Shown one piece after another: positions 12,486-24,807 of a DNA stretch of 64,000 nt. Each line of letters starts with the position of its first letter. Position 1 is the first letter of the stretch. Position numbers and translations under genes: made by a program. This DNA is from Pyrrhoderma lamaoense (lineage: Eukaryota > Basidiomycota > Agaricomycetes > Hymenochaetales > Hymenochaetaceae). The stretch is taken from contig NBAZ01000018.1 of NCBI GenBank assembly GCA_002794735.1, forward strand, positions 372,001-436,000, read 5' to 3'. The notes beneath the pieces are model-generated. The model worked only from the letters and a program-made list of their open reading frames with translations, was not told the DNA's origin and ran no database searches.

Positions 12486-12492
12486 TATAAAA
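12486..12492 (+). promoter_or_regulatory. TATA box of the 12.6 kb gene
   Basis: TATAAAA lies 154 nt before the ATG at 12646. C/T-rich DNA follows, as expected around a fungal transcription start. Confidence 0.5.
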
Positions 12493-12645
12493 GACCACAC
12501 GTTCTTCTTCCTGTTCTCTATCGCTCCTTCGCGAACACCCAACAGTTCCCGTCTGGATCCACAAACTTATATTCATATCACCTCATATTTATCAACTTTC
12601 AAGTTCAACTGTCACTCATTTTACAGTCCCTGAACCACAAACAAC

Positions 12646-13524
12646 ATGCCTGTGCAGCATCGTCAGATCAAGGGCCGCAGTGCGGTCTTAAATTCGCAGA
12701 CACAGAACTCTTCCAATAGGGTATCAAGGTATATTCTATTCATTACCACAGTTTATCCTTCGTATCTCATTGCTAAATGGTTTTGTTATATCGACACTTC
12801 TAGACACGGTCATTGGTATTCGACTCAGGACAGGAGGGAATTGCTGAGACGATCCATTCGCCATCCAAATAAATATAGTGATGAAACTGGCATCCTACCA
12901 CCCACTGAAGATGGTCTTATTGAGAAATTAAAGAATCAAACTGCTTTGGATATGATTCCGGACCAGGTTCTTTGGGCTGGAGCAACAGCTGCTCGGAATC
13001 GCAATTCAATACGCAGCTTTTCAGGTGCAAATTCAGAGTATGCAGGACACAGAGGAAGCTATTCGTCGACTATGGCTCCGACTGCTTTTCCTGCTCAGTA
13101 TGATTATTATTATGGAGATCAAGGACGTGACAGTGGTGTGGGCCTATTGTCTCAAAGGTATTCTGTGCACCCTGTTCAGACAACAATATCAAGTAACAGA
13201 CGATCGACAATTCATCACCCGGCTTCTCTTGAGGTTGCTCCTTCAAATCGTACCACCGATAATAGTTCTTCGACATCAAGTGGTTCTCATAAAAAGAGTA
13301 GTAAAAACCACACTTACCTTCGCCGCAAAGCCGTACTTGCTTGGAAATACGTGACTGCTTTAACACGCCGTTTACAAATCAAGAAGAGGAGAGATAAAAC
13401 GGTGAAGAGAGACTCTAACCTCCCGGATGGTTTTGAATGGGTACAAGTTAAAACCCCTTTCTGGAAGAGAAATTCTTCTAGACGCAGACAAGAGTCAAGA
13501 TGCCAACAACCAAACCAACAATAA
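12646..13524 (+). CDS. Hypothetical Ser/Arg-rich basic protein
   Basis: A single open frame of 292 codons starts at ATG 12646. It contains a probable 75-nt intron (12729-12803: donor GTATAT, GCTAA-like branch site, acceptor CTTCTAG) that keeps frame, which would give 267 aa. The spliced N-terminal part reads VSR-HGHWYSTQDRRELLRR, then IRHPNKYSDETGILPPTEDG, followed by an alanine-containing helix, a Ser/Tyr-rich middle and a lysine/arginine-rich C-terminal third. No signal peptide or domain is recognised. It sits alone between the tRNA and the Zn2Cys6 gene with its own TATA box. Expression is likely, function unknown. Confidence 0.6.
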   Translation: MPVQHRQIKGRSAVLNSQTQNSSNRVSRYILFITTVYPSYLIAKWFCYIDTSRHGHWYSTQDRRELLRRSIRHPNKYSDETGILPPTEDGLIEKLKNQTALDMIPDQVLWAGATAARNRNSIRSFSGANSEYAGHRGSYSSTMAPTAFPAQYDYYYGDQGRDSGVGLLSQRYSVHPVQTTISSNRRSTIHHPASLEVAPSNRTTDNSSSTSSGSHKKSSKNHTYLRRKAVLAWKYVTALTRRLQIKKRRDKTVKRDSNLPDGFEWVQVKTPFWKRNSSRRRQESRCQQPNQQ

Positions 13525-14232
13525 GAGAAATCGCTAACAAACCCGGACTTTTACTTTCTTTATTTAATATTCGTGTTTATTACTCATTTAATATTTTTTT
13601 TGTGTAACCAATAGTATATAGTTGTAGTGAAATCAACGTACTTACCAATAATTACGTTTTGCCATAAGAGGGTCGGATCAATTGAGACCTCCTAGAATCT
13701 GAGATGGCACATCTGATATGATTGTATATATAAAGTAACCCCTAATCCTCGTGACCTAGAGTACTTTTATATGATATATGATAACGAATGAGCAATATGG
13801 TGGATGTCGTATTTAGCCAACTTGAACAGCGCTGAGGGCATGTTCGGGTGTCAGGTAAAAAGAGAATTTCCGAGTTCAGAAGTTTTGGACCATGAAGTAG
13901 GACAAGAAGAGCTTTGATCATCAAGACATTATTGATATGAATCACTCTGACATACTTCGCAATGTGATAGCATGTAGAAAAGATGGGAAGCAAAAATCGA
14001 TGGTTGTTGCTGAGCACGGAGTCCGGGTAGACAGAGAATTTCCTATTTTGGTGTTGATCAACTGCTGAATTTACTCGTGGCCCCATCAACACTTCATCAT
14101 ATTCCGACGGTCAGTCCAAATATGCGATTCACTCTTACCAATTACTTCGACCTCGGCGAATCTACTCTCTTATACTCAAGTGTCCCTGTACAATAGAAAC
14201 TCGCAAAAAACTTCGCCTTTGAAGGTAATCTA
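13525..14232. other. Spacer between the hypothetical gene and the Zn2Cys6 gene
   Basis: AT-rich. Minus-strand frames at 13742-14092 are open but have no supporting signals. The last part is probably the Zn2Cys6 promoter. Confidence 0.4.
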
Positions 14233-17200
14233 ATGAAAGCCGTAGAAGGCGAGGGACCAGGTCCGCAGAAAATTAGGAAAAAACCAGGGCGAGCCCCGGT
14301 CTCCTGTGCAGAATGTCGGCGGTGAGGATAAATAGCTATCCTGTATATCCCTAAGTTAAGAGCGCTCACATATACTACTTTAAAAGGTTGAAAATGAGGT
14401 GTGATCGCAGAGTAGGCGTTCATATGGAATTTCTATTTGATCTTTTGACCCTTAACATATTGCATAAATGATTTAAATGGCAAATCCAGTTTCCATGTGA
14501 GAACTGTACGAGACGTGGTTGCGCTACGATCTGTCCAGAAGGTGATGTTTACAATTAATTGCTAAACGTCTGTTCGTATACTGACAGGTGCTGTAGGTAC
14601 TTTAACAATCGGGAAGCATAATCGGTACTTCCATTATACACTCTATGTGACCCACCCCTATACTCATTATCCCTGTAGGATGATACTTGCAAACACTGAA
14701 GAACTGCACGACAAAGTTGAGGCTCTACTAGACCGTATCAGACTCTTGGAAGATGCACTGTGTACTCTTCAGTCAATGGTTTCTACACAACCACACCCAC
14801 TCCTAGTAAACTCCTCAATATCCGAAAGTATATCGGCTCCTCCTATTGCACGAGTGCAGGTTGATAATGCTGCATCAATATCCCAGAACCAGGTTTTAGA
14901 TATCGACACGAGGTTAGATTCCTCTGGTGAGTCTTTAACTTCTAATTCATACACTTTCAAGACAGAACATAAACTCAAAACTTGGTTTTGATGGTTAGGT
15001 ACATTATCTATTGGAGATGAGGGCGAAACGAACTACTTCGGGCAAACCGCCCTTGCTGATGTATGTCCTTTGTGTTCATCTGTCATTTGGATACTGATTG
15101 TCAAAAAGTATCTTCTAAATGTGAGATTACACATCATCAAAAGCTCTTTGATTATTCATCCCGGTTTAGGACTCCGAGAGCGACGAGGAAGTTGAATTCC
15201 GCCGATTGCCGAAAAATATGTACACCTGTACTTGGCCGGAAGCTCCTCCTCCTGATAACACCTTGGAAGATGCTGTACTGTTGTTTCTTCCTGACTTGAA
15301 TGAGGCCTATTCGCTATGTGAAGTTTATTTAGAAGTGGCAAGCTGGTTGTTGGTGGTTTTCTTCTCATAGTTGTGTCGGATGTAAGCTAAATCCGATTTT
15401 TTCAGAGGCCTCCTTATCCCGCGTGACATAATACGGGACGATTTTATTGGTAATATATCTCCTTGAGGGTTATCAACTAAACTGAAAGCGCTCTCTAGCT
15501 CATGTATATCATCTGAAAACACACCAATGGGCTGATATTCTATACACCTGTCCTCATAGACTTTCTCTTCTTTTTACTATTTTTGCACTCGGTGCTCTTT
15601 TTGATCCACAAAGACCCGCAAATAATCATGAGTCTGATGACTACTATCATCTCTCTCGTGTTGCACTCTCGTTCAAATCAGCTGCTCTAGAAACGACTAT
15701 ATATGCTGTTTTGGCTATAGTAAGTACATTTTGTTCTGTAGCTAAGAGATTTGTTCCGCTAAGTCCCCCATAGCAACATATGTCTGCCTTTCTATTGCAT
15801 CGTGATTCACCTCAGGGGCATGAACAAGCTTGGTTGATGTTAGGAGTTGCAAGCAAATTATCACTAACAGTGAGTCATAATGCTTGGTTTAGAAGCAGGA
15901 TCATCTGACAATTGAAATTTAAGATGGGATTACGTAGGTTCCTTGTCTGCAAAACTTAAATATTGTAATTGAAAAGAAGTAATTCGTAGATCGCGATAGT
16001 TCTAGATGGAAGCTAGACAAGTCTATCAGTGATCTTCGGCACGCGGCGTTTTGGCAACTTTATATGCTGGAGGTTATGGCAGTTGAGTCGTTTTCTTTGT
16101 AGGATTAATACTTGCCCTGTAGTTTAACATTCCACTAGAGCCTTCACTTCGGGAGACCACCTGCATTCTGTAATTCATTTATTGACTGCCCTTTACCGAC
16201 ATACTTTGTTGCGGAGCAGTCGGAACACCCTAACAAAAGCTCCTCCTGTATGTATTTGTTATATCTTGTACATGAAATAAAATATCAACGTAGAATATCT
16301 GGGTAGATTTGTCATGGAGGATACAGTTTTCTCGTCTAGTAGAAGAGATTCTTCAAAAAGCATTTGGCGCAAGCCCGCCTTCCTACTCAGATATTCTTGA
16401 GCTAGACGGCAAACTGCGAGATCTTGCAGATCCATTTCTAGACCACACAGATTGTGGTCCTTCTACAAAGATGCAGCAATGGAGTGTTATATATTTTAGA
16501 GAGTCATGTAAGTCTTACATACTATTAAATGGAATTGATGGGAAGAAAACTTACACCTTTTTTAGTGTTTCTACTTCTTCATCGAGGTTTTTTAGTAGAA
16601 GCGTTAAACAAAAACCCTAGAAACCCATATTTATCGAAATATAAACAATCTGTGGAGACATGCTTCAAAAGCTCATGCCGCTTAATTGATGGTTTATTGT
16701 GGATTGGACAGGAGGTAAAATGTTTAGTCGTATAGTTTTTGATGGCATATTGATATATATTACATTAGGCCCCAGATATTATATCAAGGATGAGTGGTTG
16801 GCTTGTGGCTCATGTCTCACCTGTGGTAAGGCCTTTTTACTCGTATGTTCTAGTATTGACTCACAAGTTATATTTGTTTAGACAATATTATGTCTCATTG
16901 TCACACGAAGTCCAACTTTCGACCTCGCTCGGCCCGCTGTAGACAAAATTGAAAGTATATATATAGATTTGCATAACAACGTCGATATCAGTCGCACCTT
17001 CCAGAAAAATTTGGTGAGAATATAAATGGATGTCATTTTTAGCGGGAGAATTGAATTTGTATACCAGGAAATAACACGACGGCTTCGAAACATGGCACGT
17101 GCGGCTCTTGAGAACACCAAACTAGTCATGCAAGGAGCTATGCCTTTACAACTTTCGAGCATGTATACCTACGATAGTACTGAAGACTTGGATCGCTGTT

Positions 17201-17488
17201 GTGGAAAACTCAGATCCGAAAACGTAAAACGCGAACACCTGGGTCTTCTGAAAGTAGAGATCAACCTCCTGTTCAGGAATCAAATCCAAATATCAACATT
17301 AACTCGAACTTTGCAATGAGTTGGAGTGCGAGACCATGGTCTTTTGGAGGAGGAGGAGCTTGGGATCTTCGGGCATAGCGGGTTCGTCAAGTGGAACCGA
17401 GGACGCAATTCAAGCGGAGTCTTTTACTGCATTCAGCCATGGTTTAGACTCAACGTGGGGTAACTTCATACAGCAGCTAGGCTTCTAG
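14233..17488 (+). CDS. Zn2Cys6 fungal transcription factor with Fungal_trans domain (3' end frameshifted)
   Basis: Exon 1 starts at ATG 14233 and carries APVSCAECRR. The next exons add LKMRCDR and FPCENCTRRGCATICPEG, completing a binuclear zinc cluster split by introns, followed by ILANTEELHDKVEALLDRIR, a linker and coiled coil. Later exons show the fungal-specific domain: FTIFALGALFDP, a WKL region, LHFGRPPAFCNSFIDCPLP, ILELDGKLRDLADP, FLLLHRGFLVEALN and LCLIVTRSPTFDL. There are a dozen or more exons with introns of about 50-60 nt. Near the end the frame FGGGGAWDL runs into TAG at 17376-17378. Adding one G at 17361-17364 opens an Asp/Ser-rich tail ending WGNFIQQLGF at 17488, a typical end for this family. 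It is a likely DNA-binding regulator. It lies beside the cupredoxin and one monooxygenase, but its targets are unknown. Confidence 0.85.
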
Positions 17489-17771
17489 CTTAAATCTAGG
17501 TTATTAATAAGTATGTTTATATCGGATCTATTCATGTTGCAGCCACTGTAATTTATTCAGCTTCTGGTGTTCGAATCTTAACGTATATACGTTTATGACT
17601 ACTAGTTCAAGAATATCACGACGAGAAAAGTATGACGGTCCAAACTTATGAAAGATTTATGATGACAAACAAAGATTCGTGTTGAAACTGGATTAGAAGA
17701 ATGAGAGTTGATTTATACATTTAGATGAGCAGAGAATCCCGCTTTCGTATAGATGAAAGAGTAATGCTGGT

Positions 17772-18619
17772 TTAGATCGTAAGAACTCCTAGCAGCATTG
17801 GGATAGTGAGCAATATCCTGCTGACATCCATAACAGAGGCGGCACTAGAGCTACTTCCTGAGCTAGTAGGAGCTGCCGTGGTAGCAACAGTGGAAGGTGG
17901 TATTGCCGTTGAATCAGGTAAACCGAATCCAATAATGCTACCCGTGAGCGGGCCCGGAACAGCCGATGCAGAAGCACCTTGTCCTTCGAGGAAGCCAACT
18001 GCTTGCTAAGCAATCCAGTACTTTTAGCAACACTTTGTCAATTGTAATTAATCACCTACACCAGAATTGCCTTGGTGAGCCATAGCAGCAGCTTGGAAGG
18101 CTTCAAACGTATTCCCTGTGGACGGAGCATTGATTGACCCGACCATACCAGAATCACAGTGAGGCTGGGGTGCAAGTTGCTTGCAGAAGAACCATATGGG
18201 AACAGAGGTGTTCGTTATGGTCAAGTTCCATGTCGGAAAACCATCGGTTAGGTCTGTAGGTATGAAGATGTTCCCGGAATCAAAACCATTCCCGAGAGGA
18301 TCACATGGACTTTCGAAGGAAGACTGGGTAACGGAGTGGTTCCCAGGACTAAGATAGACGTGAGCAGTTGATTGCAGAGCAAAGACGGCAAGATACTAAC
18401 ACCCCAGAGAATGTAAACGTTATAACATCACCAACATTAGCAGTGACATTTGCTGGAGAAAAGAAAAAGGGATTAGATGGAGGACCACCGACTGCAATCT
18501 ACTCTATACGTGAGCTACGAAGTCGTTCGTTCAGCATGACTGCTCGCCTGTATAGTATTATTTTGTGCTGTAGCAAGACCTAGAAAGGCGAGAAAACATA
18601 ATGAAGAGAGATAGAACAT
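17772..18619 (-). CDS. Secreted cupredoxin, probably GPI-anchored
   Basis: The start at 18619 gives a signal peptide (SSLCFLAFLGLATAQ). The mature protein is a fungal cupredoxin: FSPANVTANVGDVITFTF, then GNHSVTQSSFESPCDPL, VPIWFFCKQ and PHCDSGMVGSIN. These supply the His, Cys, His and Met expected as type 1 copper ligands. A Ser/Ala/Thr-rich stretch and a hydrophobic end (LLTIPMLLGVLTI) suggest a GPI-anchor signal. There are three introns. The first (18499-18547, 49 nt) has a GC donor (GCGAGC) and a GCTGAAC branch site. A TATA box lies 62 nt upstream. It acts outside the cell or at the wall; the redox or copper role is family knowledge. Confidence 0.85.
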
Positions 18620-18680
18620 GTTTTGAACGACTCTAGAAGACAAAATATAAGACGAGAAACAGACATCGTATAGTGAGGCA

Positions 18681-18687
18681 TTTTATA
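18681..18687 (-). promoter_or_regulatory. TATA box of the cupredoxin gene
   Basis: TATAAAA on the minus strand, 62 nt before the cupredoxin start codon. Confidence 0.55.
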
Positions 18688-18699
18688 CCGACTGTGCTA

Positions 18700-20326
18700 T
18701 AGCTTCTCACCCCAGGATGGCGATTGGAAGGGGCGGACTCAATGTGAGACCTTAATGGAGCGCAGCAGCTTCTGTTGCATGGCCGACGCCTTGAGGACTT
18801 CTATAACCTTTTTTAAAGCGAATGAGCACTCGGATATTTTGAGTGAGAGAAAGAAATCCTCTATTTATCACACGAAACGCCCCAAAGTGATTGTGCATGG
18901 GAATTGGTATCAGAGTTGAGTTAGAAAGGAACTGGTGATAGACATATCCATCTTTTGAGAAGGCCATTCGTTCTTATTTGTAACCTAGATGCTATATGAT
19001 AGTGCATCGACCATACTTCGAAACAAGTCAAACAGAACAATACAAGTCCCTAATTGTGTATACGGAAGGGTTTCATAGTCTTAATATCCTCACATAAGAT
19101 GGATCTTGAATCTCAGGCAAATGATCATGAGCTTAATGAGATAAATGTAGGAAGGATTTGTTTATTAAAGGGCCAAATGGCACAGTTAAAATTAGTCAAG
19201 TAAACAAGGGGTTTGTGCTAAAAGCTGATTAGCCAATTAATAGATGAGAGTTCATTAAATGGCATGCCCAGCTAATTGCTTTATGAAATTACTCTTCTCA
19301 ACCCCAAGTCCAGATAGGCGTGGCCCCTTGCTTCATAAAGAACTCGGCAAATTGGCCAACAGAGGTAGAGGTGACTGTAAAGTTTTAGAAAAATGCAGAA
19401 ACTCATTATAAGCGGTGGGTCACGTGCTTGGTCCGTGCGTCTCGAGTGATCAAATTTAATAGAGTTGAACAGAGTTAATTTTCCTCTTCGAAAGTTGCAC
19501 TCCACAAGTTGATATTTGAGATGCTTACTGTCTTCAGGTCAGTATCTTGAACTTTTTGTGGAGGAGACAAAATCCTCCTTAACCTAGATCGTATCGACAT
19601 ATACCTAGTTGAATGCGGCCCGTACAGGAGATACAAATACTTTCATGTATGTATTTAATTGATATCAGTGTTAAAAAAGTCTTACCTGAAAGTATCTTCG
19701 ACTAAATCATAAGATAATAATTATGTACTAGCGTCTTGTCATTATACCCAGTGAAAAGAAATTCACACGTCAAAAACGAACAAACAACTTTCCGACTCTT
19801 TCAGGTCATACATATTAGTATATGATAATACCGAATGAATCCGTCTTCATGTTTGTGACCTCTAGGAGGCTTAGTTATTATTTCTTGATGATGGGAAAAA
19901 TTTATCATCTTCTACTTATTTCGAGTACGCCTTGAGGGGTGCCGGGTCTATTATCTTATAAGCGAATATTATAGATAATCCATATTACATGAATTCACTT
20001 CATCCTCAACCATGTAATTTGTCCTAGTTATTTATTAACTTACATATCTTCAAGGGAGGAAACGCGAAATTGGATTTGGCAACTTTGATCTTCCATTCTA
20101 CCTAAAACATTTCTTACACAATCTGTACATTATACGACAAAATATCACTAAACCGCCTTATACATGGAGTTGACGATTCTCCGGAGGCGAGCCGTCAAGT
20201 TCGGACCCTGCTTGTCAGAATTCTGTGGTCATTTTTTCAATGGAGCGAGTTTATCGTACTATGTGTAGCTATATAAAAATGCATAGGAGAACTATATGGT
20301 GCCCATTAAAAAACATTGATTCTAAG
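18700..20326. other. Divergent intergenic region between cupredoxin and monooxygenase 1
   Basis: AT-rich sequence of 1.6 kb between two divergently transcribed genes. I see no coding exon. It could hold shared regulatory sites for both. Confidence 0.5.
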
Positions 20327-22535
20327 ATGACCCAAAACCAGGCTCAAGTCTTGATTGTGAGTCTAATAACTTTCCTACTTTGCTTGCCGACCTAATTAAT
20401 ATATATAAAGGTTGGTTCAGGGCCCTCTGGACTACTACTCGCTCTGTGTTTGCTCAAGAATGGTGTTCCGGTCCGTATTATTGAGAAGGATGTTCAGCAT
20501 CACCCCATGGAGCGAGGCGCTGGTATCTGGGTATATATTTTTAATATTCATGCTTTTAGAGCTTTACTGATGACATAGGAAGCCTCGCACATTGGAAATA
20601 GAACATTTTCTTGGAGTACTGAGTGATATACAAAAGATCGGAATTCCAACTCCTACTATCTACTTTTTCGAACCCGAGGATCCCCGACGTGTTGTACAAT
20701 CTTTCAGCATGGCGGAGAAAGTGGATCCATCGCCAGCTTTCCCTATTGTCAGTATGCAATACTTACCTTACTGCAGCCCACTCTTATATACGATAAATAG
20801 ACACGAGGTTTAATGTTAGGGCAGTATCGTCATCAAGCAGTACTTCGTGAACATATTGAAAGACTGGGTGGCACCGTTGAGCTTGGCACTACACTAATCG
20901 GATTCTCACAGGATAGTGAAAGTGTAACTGCTGAGGTCGTCAAGAAGGCGGATGGAAAAGAAACAAAGGAGATGGTAAAAGTTAAATATCTTATTGGGGC
21001 AGATGGTGGAAGAAGTAAGCCCTTCAATGTCTACCGGGTGTCTCACTAATCGAACATAATTATCTAATAATAAAGGTACTGTGAGGAAGGGGATGAACGT
21101 GGACTTCGTTGGAAATACTGATAAAGACGCAAAGTTATATCATGTTGATGCAATAATGGAAGGTTTAAACAGTAATTCAGAAACAATAAGAGGCGTGAGT
21201 AGAAAAGGCATCTATAACAGTTCTTGGAGTCTGATCGTTCTATTGAACAGGATTTCAATATATTTGGAAAGGAGGGTGGTCCTATGTGAGTCCGATGTAG
21301 ACACATATCTTGACATATCACTGAGACTCGGTTACAGGATTGCCATTCGTGGAACAGGAATCGCAAACAAAGTTCAGATTATCTTCTTTAACCCTTCTCC
21401 AGAATTAGTTAAATCAGGGACCCTAGATACGATTCAGTCTGAACTTACCAAGATTACGGGCAGACACGAACTCACCTTGAAGGAGATCAGGTCTCAGATG
21501 CCATGGAGGTATGTTGTGAAGTCCTTGTAAACCCACATACAACTAAATCATCCCTCAGGGCAAATTTGCGAATAGCATCTCATTTTAACATAGGAAATGT
21601 GTTTATTATCGGAGGTAGACAATGTAACTATTCAAAGACAATAACTTGCTCACAGCTCCGACAGATGCTGCTCATACACACTCTCCTACAGGTGGACAAG
21701 GCTTGAACTCAAGTGTTCAGGACGCCGTGAGTAATACCTCTCCTCTCTGGTGCAGCTGACACTAAGATACGGTGACTAGTTCAATCTTGGATGGAAACTT
21801 GCTTATGTATTGAAAGGTTACTCTAGCCCTTCTCTGCTTACTTCTTATGAAGAAGAACGAATCCCTGTCATCGCCGAAATGCTACAGATCACGACTAGCT
21901 TATATAGGCGAACCTTCTTTACTGATAAGACAAATCAACATGCTATGTCAGAGCAAAACCCTAAATCGAAGGGTATGCAGTTTTTTAGAGAGAAAAAACT
22001 GTTCCAGCTTTACGTTAACTACCGATGGAGTCCTATCGTTTACGACGAGCGGTATCCCGATTCTGGAAAGTCAATGGAATATAACGCATATGGTACAGAA
22101 GGTCAAGAGCTCCGTGCTGGAGATCGAGCTCCTGACGCTCCGGGACTCCAACAGTTAGCACCGAGTGGCAACCTAGATGAGAAATCTTCTCGTCTTTTTG
22201 ATCTATTTAAACCAACAATGCATACCGTTCTTCTTTATGTCACGACTGCGGACCTTTCTAAGGCGTATTCACTAATCGAACCCCTTTGTCGTATAAATAA
22301 TGGGATTATGCAGACGATAGCTATTGTTTCAAGAAGAACACATGACCCTATACCTAGTTGTGACTTTGCTGATTTCATTTTTAAAGATGTAGATGGGCAT
22401 GCGTTCAATGGTTATGGGCTGGACGAGACGGCTACAGAACCGGTCGTTGTGACTGTTCGACCTGATAGTATGATTGGTACTTTTGCTACTAGCTCTGCTG
22501 GCGTCGAGAAATATGTCAACGCAATATTTGTTTGA
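20327..22535 (+). CDS. FAD-dependent aromatic monooxygenase, phenol 2-monooxygenase-like (copy 1)
   Basis: A flavoprotein hydroxylase of the PHBH/phenol hydroxylase family, which uses NAD(P)H and O2 to hydroxylate an aromatic ring. MTQNQAQVLI starts at 20327. The next exon gives the dinucleotide fold VGSGPSGLLLALCLLKNG and RIIEK. Then come PRTLEIEHFLGV, LGQYRHQAVLREHIERLGG, the DG motif YLIGADGGRS and, split by an intron, the GD motif IIGDAAHTHSPTGGQGLNSS. The C-terminal third is the thioredoxin-like phenol hydroxylase domain (AGDRAPDAPGL to VRPDSMIGTFA). About ten small introns occur at the same places as in the copies at 45.5 and 54.5 kb. The frame looks intact. The substrate cannot be read from sequence. 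Confidence 0.9.
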
Positions 22536-23489
22536 ACATAATCAAGGAGTATGTATAATATAATGAGAGGCTCAACCTTAATTCGAAATCAAATATCTGG
22601 TTATTATTTTTTCCCTATATTGTAACACGTTCCAATACAAATTGTCATCAATACAAACGAGAAATCTAAATTTACACGCCCCTTTATATGATTAGAATAG
22701 CTCAACGGGACTGCTAATGTTGTTGGATAATTTTTCCGCACGGTGCACCGCCCTTCGCCATAGACGTCAAACATAGAGAAGAAAGTGATTTCCTAATGAT
22801 TTCTCATCAGCCTTGTAGACTTCTATGATATAGAAGATCTCTTTCCGTTAGCTCGAGGTTCTGATGCATGCGCAAAACTTGGTGCCGATTCGTAACTGTA
22901 AATGTCTCAATAAGATAAACTAATAGTTTTGTAAGATGAAATCTCAAGAAGTCTTGCGGACTCGGGTTTAGTGATAGGAAACTGCTTATAGCCACGTGTA
23001 TTTATACAACTACGATATGAAAGTTAAGGTACTTCTTACTCTCCCATGAGTTTGACTCAAAGTTTATCGGAGGTATTATAATGATGTATTTAGTACATCG
23101 CCGCTGATGAGCTTGAAGAAGTACACATTTAATATTGCAATCAATAAATCAACAGAAGAAGATTATGAGTTCCCGATTCTCCTTTTATGGGTAATCGCCA
23201 GAGTCCAGAAGAAATAGATACGCCACAAGATGAAAAAAACGGAAAACGAGAATGGGGGTATTGTGTATTCGAAACATGAAAGATATTCACCGGAATAATG
23301 ACTCAGAGAATTTCTTCTCTTGTGTTTTTATTTACTGCAAGTTGCAATAACATTATCATATATTGAATCGGATGGCACATTCGGGTGATTTGTATATCCC
23401 GATCTTTTGCTGAAAGATAGGAGAGTAGATCACTTGACTATATCTCATTAATATCTATCACCCATTATTATAATACACTTGTGCATGCT
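22536..23489. other. Intergenic, no gene seen
   Basis: AT-rich sequence after monooxygenase 1. It contains one TGACTCA at about 23052 with no adjacent gene start. Confidence 0.5.
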
Positions 23490-23931
23490 CTAGCAGATAT
23501 GAATTTTCTGCTGGTGACGGATAGATCTTATGAAGGCCATTGAGAGACTGAGACAGAAAATGATGCCCGTTACGGTATCTAATCAAGTTCCGAATTAGAG
23601 TGTGGAATATATTGTGTATTATAAGCGTATGACCTGAGCTCACCTGTGGTTTTCAGCATTAAGAAGAATGTGTTTGCCTGAATTAGGTCCTGCGTAGCAT
23701 CGGACAAATGTTCGTAGCCATCCCCACTTGGAAGTGACAATCCAGAAGAATCAGAGGTCAATGTTCACTTCTCGCGCTTTTCTGGTCATTTGAAATTTCT
23801 GACAAGTGTGATCTCATCTGTCAGTAGAGAACTTGCGAGTGGGACGCGCACGCAGAGTTGTCGTAAGATGCATTCCTCATCATCTTGGGCGGTGTAATCA
23901 AATTCTTCTCCTAGAATAACCTTTACTAAGA
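23490..23931 (-). pseudogene. Relic of an unrecognised gene with a C-terminal membrane segment
   Basis: One minus-strand frame is protein-like throughout. It runs from about 23931 (VILGEEFDYTAQDDEE) through VPLASSLLTDEI and LTSDSSGLSLPSGDGYEHL. It then crosses a GTGAGC...TTAG intron into TVTGIIFCLSLSMAF, a likely membrane helix, and ends with TAG at 23490-23492. Two TGA codons interrupt it (23786-23788 and 23765-23767), where tryptophan codons would give a continuous protein. No family is recognised. A disabled gene is likelier than an active one; an alternative is a missed intron. Confidence 0.4.
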
Positions 23932-24807
23932 TGTGGATAGCAGGTTGTTATTGCATTGATATTGTAGAAAGAGCATTATAACCCCCTAATTTCCCCAACT
24001 AGGGAGGTTGCTTTTCTTTTATGGACTCCCCTTGCGATAGAAAGGTGAGATTGTTCCGTGTGCCCTTTCCTTTTAAAATTTGTGCGAAGATTCGAAACTC
24101 TTAGATTCAGTGTTCGCATCAACTTGGTTGTTTACGAATCACTCCAAAGATATTAACAAGAGTAAATCATTTATTTTGCATCAGTAAACATTACCCATGC
24201 ATCACACAAACTGTAAGAAATAAACAGCCACCCCTTTCGTAAAACTAATTTCCAAACAAGTTTATATTGGAGTTTAGCTTGCTCCTAGAACAACAAGGTT
24301 CTTGAACGTAGCTTTTCTCCTTCATCCTAGTGATCATAATCAGACACACGAAAAAATACATTTATAAAGTTCTTATCCTTGTGTTAAGAATTTGAAAGCC
24401 CGATATATCGGAGATTCATCTGAGTTCCGAACTTCTACTCGCAGTGATCATCACCTAAAGTCGCGGAGCCAGAATTTTTGCGTTACTGTATTGAGCTAAT
24501 CATATTTTAGTAGTTGGCTCCTTTGGGATAGAACTCTATGACAGATATATCATCCTTCGGAACAGATTTCACTAATATCAACACTATGAGGGGCGAGTAG
24601 AAATCATGGAAGTCAATCAAGGTGGTGATAAAAAACGATGGAAAAGCAGAGATGAAGATGTGGGTTTTGATGAAGCAACGTCTTCAAGTAGCCAAAGTGC
24701 AAAATGAAGAAGAAAAAACATCAAGAAGTAGGAAGATTGTATAGCTTATGGCCTATACCAGTAAAACAAAGCTTTGAGTGATAGTGAGATGTAAGTACTA
24801 GTTACAG

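Noticed and set aside
18752..18967. Minus-strand 71-aa frame upstream of the cupredoxin
   Set aside because: It lies just upstream of the TATA box region, and its composition and lack of signals suggest chance.
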